A model generated the notes under the pieces. That model worked only from the letters and a program-made list of their open reading frames with translations. It was not told the origin of the DNA and did no database searches. DNA of 9,921 nucleotides, taken from contig JAEYAL010000125.1 of assembly GCA_023404805.1 (NCBI GenBank), positions 1 to 9,921 of the forward strand, in the 5' to 3' direction. Both the position numbers and the translations under genes were made by a program. Origin of the DNA: Actinomycetes bacterium. Lineage in GTDB: Bacteria > Actinomycetota > Thermoleophilia > Solirubrobacterales > Solirubrobacteraceae. This document shows positions 1 through 7,874 of the stretch, one piece after another; position 1 is the stretch's first letter; each line of letters begins with the position of its first letter.

Positions 1-25
1 CCGCAAGGTGCGGCCCGTCCGCGTT
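1..25 (+). terminator. Right half of a truncated terminator hairpin of an upstream gene
   Basis: The first 25 bases match 6972-6996 at 24 of 25 positions. At the second site they form the loop, 3' arm and trailing bases of a perfect hairpin just after the RHS gene. The window therefore most likely begins inside the terminator of a gene lying to the left, whose 5' arm is cut off. The match continues about 8 bases beyond the stem, so it looks like shared ancestry and not only a similar fold. The 5' arm itself cannot be seen here. Confidence 0.5.
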
Positions 26-80
26 GTAAAGGCAGAGTGGCAGCCCTTTTGCGGCCGGGTGAACAGACCAGGGCACCAAC

Positions 81-97
81 TCCGAACGAGATTCGGA
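81..97. promoter_or_regulatory. Small palindrome upstream of the RHS gene (possible operator)
   Basis: TCCGAA (81-86) and TTCGGA (92-97) form a perfect 6-bp inverted repeat around a 5-base spacer, about 70 bases upstream of the RHS start. A short direct repeat, TCTACG at 106-111 and 113-118, follows. The position suits an operator or a leader hairpin. No convincing -35/-10 pair could be fixed in 26-168, and arms this short arise by chance, so the role is only a suggestion. Nothing else recognisable was found in the 168-base leader. Confidence 0.2.
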
Positions 98-166
98 ACC
101 GGCGATCTACGGTCTACGCCGTTGTGAAGCCGCTACGTCTCGTTGGCTTCGTACCTGCCTCGACCT

Positions 167-171
167 AGGTG
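167..171 (+). promoter_or_regulatory. Possible ribosome binding site favouring a TTG start at 178
   Basis: AGGTG at 167-171 matches the 3' part of the Shine-Dalgarno consensus and ends 6 bases before an in-frame TTG at 178. The GTG at 169 has no purine-rich element in front of it and directly follows an in-frame TAG at 166-168. Translation may therefore begin at 178, giving an N-terminus MSRPRLQK. The coordinates of the RHS gene keep the longest possible start, 169. Confidence 0.35.
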
Positions 172-3100
172 TCTGCGTTGTCCCGCCCCCGTCTTCAAAA
201 GCTGCTCGTAGCAGCGGTGCTCTTCGCCCTCGCTGCGGTCGGCGTCGTGAGGTTCGCGCCTCGCCCTGATGAGCCACTTGTCCTCGGCGCGTCCGTGGTC
301 GGCCCGCAGTCGTTCGGCTACCAGGGAGCGACAACGGCAGACCGCCCGTTCAAGGCTCCCGCGGCTTCTCCCGCCGACCGCCGTGCGGCGGCGGCGCTCC
401 GTCGCGCCCTACGCCGCCATGAGCGTCGGCTCGCGTCTCCTCGGGCGGTGCGTGAGCGCAAGCGGTCGCGGACCGCGTTCCGCGGTCTGTCGGCCTCGGC
501 CGCGCTGTCTGCTGTCGCGAAGGAGCAGAGGAACCTGATCGAGCGGCCGACGGCGACCACCGTGAAGCTGCAGCGCGGCGAGGAGATCGTCCGGTTCCAC
601 TCGAAGGGCGTTGCCGAGGTCGAGCTCGCGAACGGCCGCCACGCGATGGCGGAGTCGGTCGGGGGACCGCTCGCCGTTCCCGCGGGCCGCGGCCGCTTCG
701 CACCGGTCGACCTTGGTCTGCGAGTCAAGCTTGACGGCTGGGCTCCGGCGCGTCCGGCTGTTCCTGTCTCGCTCCCGAAGGCGGGCGCCCAAGACGCCAC
801 CGTTGGCAGCAGCCTCGCGCTCAACCTTCCTAACGACCGCGGCACAGGCGAACTCGTTGACGACGCCAAGGCGTTCTACTCCGGACAGCTGAAGGACGCA
901 GACATCCTGCTCGAGCCGAAGAACTCTGGCTTGGAGCTTTCGTGGGTGCTGCGTTCACCCGAGGCCCCGTCCAACCTGCCGGTCGATCTGGGGCTCACGG
1001 CCGGCCGGCAGCTCGGCGTCCAAGTGCTGAACGACGGCTCGGTCGAGCTTCGCGATGGCGCAAAGCTCGCGGGCACGGTCTCGCCGCTCGTGTCCTGGGA
1101 CGCGCAAGGGCGCGCGGTCGAGGCCCGCTACGTCGTCGACCGCGGCCGCCTCTCGATCGCGGTCGACCACGCGACCGCTGACCTCGCGTACCCGATCGTC
1201 ATCGACCCGCTGGTTTGGACCCCCGAAGGCGCGACCGCGATGACCGACGACAACGGTGGAGGTCGGGCCGGCTGGTATTTCGACAGCCAGACGCCGGGCT
1301 CGTTCTGGCGTTCGTACCCCGAGCTCGGGGACGCGAAGCTGAGTCTCGCGATGCCGAACGGCAACCAGACCGGCATCGCGCAGTGGGTGTTCGATCCGAT
1401 CCGCCAGAGCTCGGTCTTCCGCGTCGACTTCATGAACTTCACGCGTGACCTCGGGCGGGCGACCACCAAGCTGGGGATCGTCCACAAGAACCCGCAGATC
1501 GGGTGGCAGGACACGAACTGGACCAACTACCGCTTCGCGAGTTCGCCGAACAACCCGGGCGTCAACATCGCTGGGCCCTTCGAGGAGGGCAACACCGGCA
1601 TCAGCGATCCGTTGTCCATCAAGGCCTGCGCTTCACCGTCGTGCTCGAGCGAGGGCTCGCCGGACAACCTCGCCATCTTCCAAATGTTCAACGTGTCTGG
1701 CGACAACCGTCCGACGCCGGTCGGCGGCCACATGGACGGCGCCATCGTCTGGCACCGCGAGTCGACTCCGCCGACGTTCAACTCGCTCAGCTTTGCGCCC
1801 CCAGCCCAGAACGGGTGGACGCGCGCTGGGCAGCTGACGGCCACGGCCTCGCTCACCGACACAGGCATCGGCATGTGCGACGACGGCAACTTGGTCGATC
1901 AGAACATCGTGAACGCGGAGCAGACGCATCCGCTCACGGTCCGCGATCTGGCGCTGGCCGCGAGCGAGGATGTCGGGTTCGGCTGGGTCGGAGGCTGCCA
2001 CGGCGAGACCACGTACATGCCCGCGGACTCCAACGCGTCGGTGACGTGGAACGAGGGAGCGCCGACGAGGCCGTCGATCCAGGAGGGGATCCGAAGCCTG
2101 AGCTTCATCGCCAGCGACATGCTGGGCAACCACGCGGCGTACCCGCCGGTGACCGTGAAGGTGGACCGGACACCTCCGCAGGTGGACCCGGGCGGCAAGA
2201 TCGGCCTGCTGGCTGTGCCCCGGACCGGAGCGGACCTGCCCGCCGCCAAGGACATCCGCACCTTCACCGGGGCTGCGGACCTGTCCGTCCTGATCACCGA
2301 CGGCGCCATCACGGGCGTCACACCGGGTAACACCCGCAGCGGGGTGGCGACGGTCTCATCGGGGATCTACCGTCTTGACGCGACCGGCAACCGGACGTCC
2401 GGCTCGCTCGTCTCGCCAGTGGCTGGCACCGCTCCAAACACGGACAACGCCCAGTACTACGGCAACCTGACCGCGGGCACGGGCCCCCTGGCCTCACAGG
2501 TCACGAGCGTCCCCGGCCTGTACGAGCTCGAGGTCAACGCGACCGACCGCGCCGGAAATTCGACGACCAAGCGATACGTCTTCGGCGTGAGCAACGCGTC
2601 GATCGACACCGTGATCGACGGCCAGGGCACGGCCCGCTGGGTCCCGATCCAGGTCTCGCGAAGCGGTTGGAACGGCAGCCTCAGCATCGAGTGGTGCGAC
2701 ACGGTCCACACGTCGTGGACGGCGGTGCAGAACGGCGCGCTCCAGCTCGAGAAGGACAACACCAACGCCGACCCGTCCTCGATCGCGATGACGAACGGCC
2801 TGACGGACCGGTACGTGCTGGACCTCCAGTCCGTGCTCGCGTCCGCGGCGAACCCCGCGCAGACCAACTTCCCGAACGACCGCCTCCGCATCCGGGCGCG
2901 GTTCAACGGCGGGACCTCGTATAGCGACTACTCCGAGGACGTGAAGATCCGGCTCGACCGCGGCGGCCGCTCGACCGACGACGCCAACACCGATCTGGGC
3001 TTCGGCGATGTCGACCTGCTCACGGGCAACGTGGCGATCAGCGAGAGCGACGTCGGGGTTGACAGCTACCTGAGTGGTCTCAGCATCGAGCGGACCTACC

Positions 3101-6100
3101 ACAGCCGTTACGGCGATCAGGGCGGGCCGCTCGGGCCTGGTTGGCGCCTCGGCGTGCCGACTGAGGGCCAGCCCGAGTTCACGTCCATTCAAGACCTTGA
3201 AGACTCGGAGCTCCCGGACGACCAGCGCACGCTTGCCGTGGAAGTGAGCAAGGCGGACGGCGAGAAGTTCGCCTTCGAACGGCAGGACAGCGATAGCGCT
3301 TACAAGCCGGAGGCCGGGTTCGAGGACTACCGCCTTGCGCGGATCGCCTCCAGCGACCCGCGCAAAGCGGCCCGGTTCGAGATCCGCGACACCTCGACCG
3401 GCGCCTCCGCGGTGTTCAGCGACCGGCTCCCCGCGTCGTCCGGCGCTGCAGCAGACGCCAACAAGGCCGGCACGGGCGTCGTCGACCCGGGTGCGTGGGC
3501 CCTGTCGCGCACCGTGCCCGCGGTCAGCGGAAAGGCACCGAAGTACGTCTACGGCTCGACGGTCGCAGGGACGCAGCTCACCCGGGTCATCGCTCCGACC
3601 GATGGCCTCGATTGCACGGGCACGCTCGTGCGCGGGTGCCAGGTGCTCGACTTCACCTACGGCACCACGACCGGCGGCGCCAAGCGCCTGACCAGTATCA
3701 GCATGACCACCACCGATCCGGCGACTGGCCAGCTCACCGCCCCGCTGCCGCTGGTGACCTACGGGTACTCGCCGGACGTTGGGGCGCGGTTGACTTCGGT
3801 CACCGACAACCGCACCGGCGTCGTCGACAGCTACGCCTACAACTCCGATGGCCTGGTGAGCCAGGTAACGCCGCCCGGCGAGCGGCCCTACAACCTGACC
3901 TACGACACCACCATGGCGTCGCAGGACGCCGGAGCCAAGGGCCGACTGAGCTCGGTGCAGCGCGACAGCCTGGTGGCCAGCACGCCGGTGGCGACGTGGA
4001 CCATGAAGTACGACGTGCCCCGCACGGGCTCCTCGGCACCGTGGGACATGGGCTTCTCCAGCGTCGACCGCTGGGGGCAGAAGGTCACGCCGTTCCGGGC
4101 GACCGGACTCGTGGCCCCCGGACAGACCGCGGGCTCGTCTCAGCAAGAGCTCCAGAAGCTCAAGCTCTGGTACCTCGACGCGCTCGGCCGCACGATCAAC
4201 GAGGTCGAACCGGGCCCCGCCGACGGCAGCGGCAACCCGACCGCCGCGGCGATCAGCGCCATCGACCTCAACAAGTACGGCAACGTCACACGGTCGATCA
4301 CGGCGGCGAACCTGGCGGCGGCGCTGGCGGACCCCACCGACAAGAAGGCTGCCGCCGACCGCCTGTCGACGCAGACGACCTACTCCGACAACGCCTACCA
4401 GCGCGTCCTCGACGTGAAGGGGCCGGAGGCGCCGGTGCGGTTGCCGGGCACGACGGTCTCGGTGAAGGGCCGCGCGCACCAGTGGTCGTCGAACAGCGAG
4501 TTCGACGAGGGCGTCCCCGCCCCGTCGGTCGCTGGCCAGCCGGAGTTGGGCACGACGAACGACCCCAACTACCCGTTCAACCTGCCGACGACCGTGCACT
4601 CCGCCACCTACGTGACGCAGGGGGCCGGTGCTGGCACCGACCAGGACGCCCATATCGCCAAGCGCGAGTACGACTGGAAATCACGCCAGGCCAAGAAGAT
4701 CGTCGAGGATGCGACGGGCCTTGCCCGCACGCGCACCTTCGTCTACAACGACGACGGTGCCGAGACCGAGCGGCGGCAGCCGTCGTCGGCCGCGTCTGGT
4801 GGGCAGAACACCGCCCCGACGACCACGCTCACCAGCTACTACCGCAGCAACGCCACCGACCCCGATTGCCAGGGCAAACCGGAGTGGGTCGGCCTGCCCT
4901 GCAAGGTCGGGCCGGCGGCGCAGCCGACGGCGAGCGGACTCCCTGCGCTGCCCGTGCGCAAGTACACCTACGACCTCTGGCGCCGCGTGGCGAAGGTCAC
5001 GGAGACGGTCGCAGGAACGCAGGTCCGCGAGTCGGAGCGGTTCTACAACTCCGCCTCAGATCTCGTGACGCGCGAACGTGTCACCGGCACGGTCGGGCGC
5101 GCGGTGTACGACACCTCGCACGAGTACGACGCCTACGGCCGCGAAACGGCGACCCGGACGCTGAACGCCGACAACTCGGTGGTCCGGTCGATCACGCGGA
5201 GCTACGACGCGCTCAGCCGGGTGACGACGTACACCGATGCGAGCGGCAACAGCCGCACGACGACGTACGACCTCTCCGGGCGGCCTGCGACCGTGACCGA
5301 CAACAAGACCGGGACGACCACGACGTCGGCGACGCGGACGTTCACCTACGACCCGCTCACCGGCGATGCCAAGACGGTGGCCGACTCGGCGATCGGCTCG
5401 ACGACTGCGACCTACGACATCGCTGGGCGGCCGACGCTGATCGCCTATCCGGGCGAGATCACCCGGTCGCGCACGTACGACACGCTCGGGCAGCCCGCGA
5501 TCCAGGTCTACATGCGCTCCGGTTCCGGCCTGCTCTACAGCAACTCGGTGTCGCGAGGGCCCGGCGGCGCGCTCATGTCCGACGCGTCGTCGCTGGGCAA
5601 CCGCCAGTACTCCTACGACGGTGTGGGCCGCTTGACCAACGTCAACGACACTCCGGCCGGTGCCGTCTGCACGGCCCGCAGCTACTCCTACGACATCAAC
5701 TCCAACCGCCTCAGCAAGCGGACGGCCTCTGGTGCGAATGTCGGTGACGCCTGCCCCACGAGCGGAGGGTCGACGGTGACGCAGACCTATGACGGGCAGG
5801 CGGACCGGATGACCGGCGTGACCGGTGCCAACGGCAGCGGCACAGTCACCTACGACGCGCTCGGGCGCGTCCTGACCGTGCCCGCGGAGGCCAACGGCGG
5901 CGGGGCGTCGTCGCAGACGTTCGAGTACTTCGTCAACGACCTCGCCTACAAGTCGGTTGGCAGCGGGTACACGGTGACGAACGCGCTGGATCCGCTGCTG
6001 CGCACCTACCTGCGTGTGTCGATCCCCACGTCCGGGCCGATCCAGACCGACACGTACGCCTTCGGCAGCGATGCCGATGTCCCGATGTTCACGTCGCGCG

Positions 6101-6957
6101 GCTCGACGTGGACGCGCTACCTCGAAGACCCCGTCGGCGGGATGGCGCTGCAGACCACCAACGCCGGCGCGACCACGCTGCAGATCGCCAACATCCGCGG
6201 CGATGTCGTCGGGGAGATGCCGATCGACGGCACCTCGCTGACCACGAAGTTCGCGGTCGACGAGTACGGCGTCCCCACCGGCTCCCAGCTGGACGGCCGC
6301 AAGTACGGCTTCCTCGGTGCCGCGCAGCGTGAAGCCACCAACGCGGGCGGAGTCGTCGCCATGGGCGTCCGGCTCTACCTCCCGCAGATCGGCCGGTTCG
6401 GCCAGCCCGACCCGGTGCTCGGTGGCAGCGCCAACCCGTACGACTACGTCGACGGCGACCCGGTGAACAAGCTGGATCTCGACGGCCGAGCGATGCGCAT
6501 GAGCAACGGCCGCAACTACCCTGGTTCGGACGGCCCGTCGAAGCGGCGCCCGAAGCCCGTGCCCGCACCGCCGCGGCCGATGCCGCTCCCCAAGCCCCGC
6601 CCCGTGCCGCCGCGGCCGGCGCCTCCGGTCCGCAAGCCTGCGCCGCCGAAGTTCAAGTCCAAAGGTGGTTCAAACGGCATCACGGAACGCACCTACCTCG
6701 GCAGTATCCCAGGCATTATCAGGCGCGGAAAGCAAGAGACGGTGAAAGCAGCGACCCGCTGCGCGGTGACGACGGTTACTGGCGGAGTCATCGGGGCAGC
6801 GGGAGGGGTGCTCGCCTCCAATGCGGGTGCTGGCGCATCCGCTGCCGCTCAGGCCGCCGCAGCACGCGCAGCAGCGGTGGCGGCAGTTGCCGCGAAGGGG
6901 AACGTGTACGCGCTTGCGATCGGCTGCGCCGTCGCGGGGCTGGGCGTCGAGCCGTAG
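169..6957 (+). CDS. Giant secreted RHS/YD-repeat protein with hydrophobic C-terminal tip
   Basis: This 2262-residue protein belongs to the RHS-repeat family, whose YD repeats coil into a beta-shell that can enclose a C-terminal effector domain. Residues 12-27 form a hydrophobic segment after a basic N-terminus, a signal peptide or anchor without a clear AxA cleavage site. Residues about 90-350 (ending IDPLVW) and 360-530 are beta-rich and unassigned. About 535-800 looks Ig-like (DRTPP at 666-670; TDRAGN at 792-797). A DUF6531-like segment lies at about 940-1010, then YD repeats from about 1205 to 2060 (for example YTYD at 1600, with many YD-x-x-GR units). The RHS core is at 2065-2107 (GRF, PDP, N-x-Y-D-Y, DLDG). 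The tip 2108-2262 has a Pro/Arg/Lys linker (2125-2165) and a Gly/Ala-rich hydrophobic region (2198-2259) with a glycine zipper. Paired cysteines such as 1149/1157 and 1567/1578 fit an exported protein. There is no LPxTG anchor and no same-strand gene follows. The family is certain; function is not. Export and a toxin-delivery, adhesion or intercellular role are inferences. Confidence 0.93.
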   Translation: MSALSRPRLQKLLVAAVLFALAAVGVVRFAPRPDEPLVLGASVVGPQSFGYQGATTADRPFKAPAASPADRRAAAALRRALRRHERRLASPRAVRERKRSRTAFRGLSASAALSAVAKEQRNLIERPTATTVKLQRGEEIVRFHSKGVAEVELANGRHAMAESVGGPLAVPAGRGRFAPVDLGLRVKLDGWAPARPAVPVSLPKAGAQDATVGSSLALNLPNDRGTGELVDDAKAFYSGQLKDADILLEPKNSGLELSWVLRSPEAPSNLPVDLGLTAGRQLGVQVLNDGSVELRDGAKLAGTVSPLVSWDAQGRAVEARYVVDRGRLSIAVDHATADLAYPIVIDPLVWTPEGATAMTDDNGGGRAGWYFDSQTPGSFWRSYPELGDAKLSLAMPNGNQTGIAQWVFDPIRQSSVFRVDFMNFTRDLGRATTKLGIVHKNPQIGWQDTNWTNYRFASSPNNPGVNIAGPFEEGNTGISDPLSIKACASPSCSSEGSPDNLAIFQMFNVSGDNRPTPVGGHMDGAIVWHRESTPPTFNSLSFAPPAQNGWTRAGQLTATASLTDTGIGMCDDGNLVDQNIVNAEQTHPLTVRDLALAASEDVGFGWVGGCHGETTYMPADSNASVTWNEGAPTRPSIQEGIRSLSFIASDMLGNHAAYPPVTVKVDRTPPQVDPGGKIGLLAVPRTGADLPAAKDIRTFTGAADLSVLITDGAITGVTPGNTRSGVATVSSGIYRLDATGNRTSGSLVSPVAGTAPNTDNAQYYGNLTAGTGPLASQVTSVPGLYELEVNATDRAGNSTTKRYVFGVSNASIDTVIDGQGTARWVPIQVSRSGWNGSLSIEWCDTVHTSWTAVQNGALQLEKDNTNADPSSIAMTNGLTDRYVLDLQSVLASAANPAQTNFPNDRLRIRARFNGGTSYSDYSEDVKIRLDRGGRSTDDANTDLGFGDVDLLTGNVAISESDVGVDSYLSGLSIERTYHSRYGDQGGPLGPGWRLGVPTEGQPEFTSIQDLEDSELPDDQRTLAVEVSKADGEKFAFERQDSDSAYKPEAGFEDYRLARIASSDPRKAARFEIRDTSTGASAVFSDRLPASSGAAADANKAGTGVVDPGAWALSRTVPAVSGKAPKYVYGSTVAGTQLTRVIAPTDGLDCTGTLVRGCQVLDFTYGTTTGGAKRLTSISMTTTDPATGQLTAPLPLVTYGYSPDVGARLTSVTDNRTGVVDSYAYNSDGLVSQVTPPGERPYNLTYDTTMASQDAGAKGRLSSVQRDSLVASTPVATWTMKYDVPRTGSSAPWDMGFSSVDRWGQKVTPFRATGLVAPGQTAGSSQQELQKLKLWYLDALGRTINEVEPGPADGSGNPTAAAISAIDLNKYGNVTRSITAANLAAALADPTDKKAAADRLSTQTTYSDNAYQRVLDVKGPEAPVRLPGTTVSVKGRAHQWSSNSEFDEGVPAPSVAGQPELGTTNDPNYPFNLPTTVHSATYVTQGAGAGTDQDAHIAKREYDWKSRQAKKIVEDATGLARTRTFVYNDDGAETERRQPSSAASGGQNTAPTTTLTSYYRSNATDPDCQGKPEWVGLPCKVGPAAQPTASGLPALPVRKYTYDLWRRVAKVTETVAGTQVRESERFYNSASDLVTRERVTGTVGRAVYDTSHEYDAYGRETATRTLNADNSVVRSITRSYDALSRVTTYTDASGNSRTTTYDLSGRPATVTDNKTGTTTTSATRTFTYDPLTGDAKTVADSAIGSTTATYDIAGRPTLIAYPGEITRSRTYDTLGQPAIQVYMRSGSGLLYSNSVSRGPGGALMSDASSLGNRQYSYDGVGRLTNVNDTPAGAVCTARSYSYDINSNRLSKRTASGANVGDACPTSGGSTVTQTYDGQADRMTGVTGANGSGTVTYDALGRVLTVPAEANGGGASSQTFEYFVNDLAYKSVGSGYTVTNALDPLLRTYLRVSIPTSGPIQTDTYAFGSDADVPMFTSRGSTWTRYLEDPVGGMALQTTNAGATTLQIANIRGDVVGEMPIDGTSLTTKFAVDEYGVPTGSQLDGRKYGFLGAAQREATNAGGVVAMGVRLYLPQIGRFGQPDPVLGGSANPYDYVDGDPVNKLDLDGRAMRMSNGRNYPGSDGPSKRRPKPVPAPPRPMPLPKPRPVPPRPAPPVRKPAPPKFKSKGGSNGITERTYLGSIPGIIRRGKQETVKAATRCAVTTVTGGVIGAAGGVLASNAGAGASAAAQAAAARAAAVAAVAAKGNVYALAIGCAVAGLGVEP

Positions 6958-6963
6958 GTAAGG

Positions 6964-6987
6964 GGGCCGCACCGCAAGGTGCGGCCC
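6964..6987. terminator. Perfect GC-rich hairpin between convergent genes (likely bidirectional terminator)
   Basis: GGGCCGCACC (6964-6973) pairs perfectly with GGTGCGGCCC (6978-6987) around a GCAA tetraloop of the stable GNRA type on the + strand. It begins 6 bases after the RHS stop codon and lies 18 bases beyond the stop codon of the opposite-strand gene, so it can end both transcripts. No T-tract follows on either side, which is common for terminators in very GC-rich actinobacteria. Its 3' half reappears at 1-25. Confidence 0.75.
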
Positions 6988-7005
6988 GTTCGCGTTCCTG
7001 GGGCC

Positions 7006-7638
7006 CTATCCGCGGCGGTAGGGGTCGACGAGCACGTTGTCGATCCGGTAGCCGAGCCCGAAGCCGCTGCCGGCGGCCGTGGCCTTGAAGACGATCTGCA
7101 CCTTCGCCGAGCCGCCGAGGAGGAGCAGCGGCAGGCGCGTGGCCAGCGGGTTGATGACGGATGGCGCCCAGTCGTCGCGCAGCGAGGCGGTCACCTTCGA
7201 CGGCACCGAGAGCTGGACCGGCGTGTCGCCGATGCGGAACCGGATGAAGGTCGTCAGGCCGCTGATCGGGCCCTTCGCCTGCACGAGGAAGCGGAAGTGC
7301 GGGTTGAGCTCGCTCACGCAGAACTCCGGCGAGACGGCCTCGCTCGGGCCCGGGACCAGCCCGCCGCCGAGTGCGAGCGACCTGCGGCCGGGCAGGACGC
7401 CGGCGGTCTCGTTGCCGTCGACGACCTTGGCGTTCTTCAGCGTCCAGCCGGACGCGCCGGTCTCGAAGTCGCCCTGCGGCGCCAGCGAGTAGTCGGCGGT
7501 GTCGCCGAAGGCGGCGAAGGCCTTGGTGGTGGCGGACTCGTCGCATGACGCGGCAGCAGTGGCCGGGACGGCGAGCGCTGCGCTGAGCGACGCCAGCGCG
7601 GCGAGTTTGGTGAAGGTTCCGTTCTTGCGGAGCGGCAT
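7006..7638 (-). CDS. Secreted jelly-roll-like protein of unknown function
   Basis: The 210-residue product starts at the ATG at 7638, chosen because GAGG lies 5 bases upstream and a classic Sec signal peptide follows: basic MPLRKN, a hydrophobic core at about 12-24, then PATAAAS with probable cleavage near 28-31. A longer open frame runs upstream to 7992 but has no signal or binding site. After the signal, the motif GDFETGASGW (56-65) resembles the opening strand of carbohydrate-binding jelly-roll folds. The chain is beta-rich and ends in a Y-R-I-D-N-V-x-VDPY motif (197-207), like the closing strand of such domains. Cysteines at 32 and 107 could form a disulfide. The residues before C32 (AAS) do not fit a lipobox well. 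It is probably released outside the cell; a sugar or other ligand is conceivable but no binding residue can be named. It converges with the RHS gene and diverges from the iron permease, so it is probably transcribed alone. Confidence 0.85.
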   Translation of the reverse strand: MPLRKNGTFTKLAALASLSAALAVPATAAASCDESATTKAFAAFGDTADYSLAPQGDFETGASGWTLKNAKVVDGNETAGVLPGRRSLALGGGLVPGPSEAVSPEFCVSELNPHFRFLVQAKGPISGLTTFIRFRIGDTPVQLSVPSKVTASLRDDWAPSVINPLATRLPLLLLGGSAKVQIVFKATAAGSGFGLGYRIDNVLVDPYRRG

Positions 7639-7643
7639 CCGTG

Positions 7644-7647
7644 CCTC
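7644..7647 (-). promoter_or_regulatory. Ribosome binding site of the secreted protein
   Basis: GAGG on the minus strand sits 5 bases before the ATG at 7638. It decides the start in favour of the protein with a signal peptide over the longer upstream frame. Confidence 0.7.
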
Positions 7648-7663
7648 GTTTGGGGGTGGGTCC

Positions 7664-7682
7664 GGCAGCCCTCGTGGCTGCC
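7664..7682 (-). promoter_or_regulatory. Hairpin or operator upstream of the secreted-protein gene
   Basis: GGCAGCC (7664-7670) and GGCTGCC (7676-7682) make a perfect 7-bp inverted repeat with a 5-base spacer. Its near edge is 25 bases upstream of the ATG at 7638. In RNA it would be a compact hairpin ahead of the ribosome binding site; in DNA it could be an operator. No regulator is known from the sequence. Confidence 0.35.
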
Positions 7683-7874
7683 TATGAACGAACGTAGGGA
7701 GCGGCCGTGGCCCTGCTCGGCGGAACGTCCGCCTGACCGGGTGTGGCCCGTCACACGACCGCTCGATCGCCGCGTTTCGGGACGTGGTCCCGACCGCATT
7801 CCTACCGGCGGCCGGGTCTTGTGCGGCTCGTGCGAGCGACGTGGTCCGCGCTGGCCGTCGGACGCTGCGCTCCC

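Noticed and set aside
95..117. ECF-sigma-like promoter GGAACC … GTCTAC before the RHS gene
   Set aside because: The spacer is 11 bases, far shorter than the usual 16-17, and no CGTT lies at the right distance.
1503..2330. 275-residue shifted plus-strand frame
   Set aside because: Same reasoning: Arg/Gly/His-rich shadow of the RHS frame with no recognisable features.
2494..4653. 719-residue open frame on the minus strand inside the RHS gene
   Set aside because: Very GC-rich coding sequence often leaves long antisense frames. The product is Arg/Gly/Val-rich with no domain, while the plus frame has clear RHS domains throughout.
3495..5747. 750-residue second plus-strand frame overlapping the RHS gene
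   Set aside because: The product is a low-complexity Arg/His/Gln-rich chain that mirrors the YD repeats in a shifted frame, with no break in the RHS frame to suggest a frameshift.
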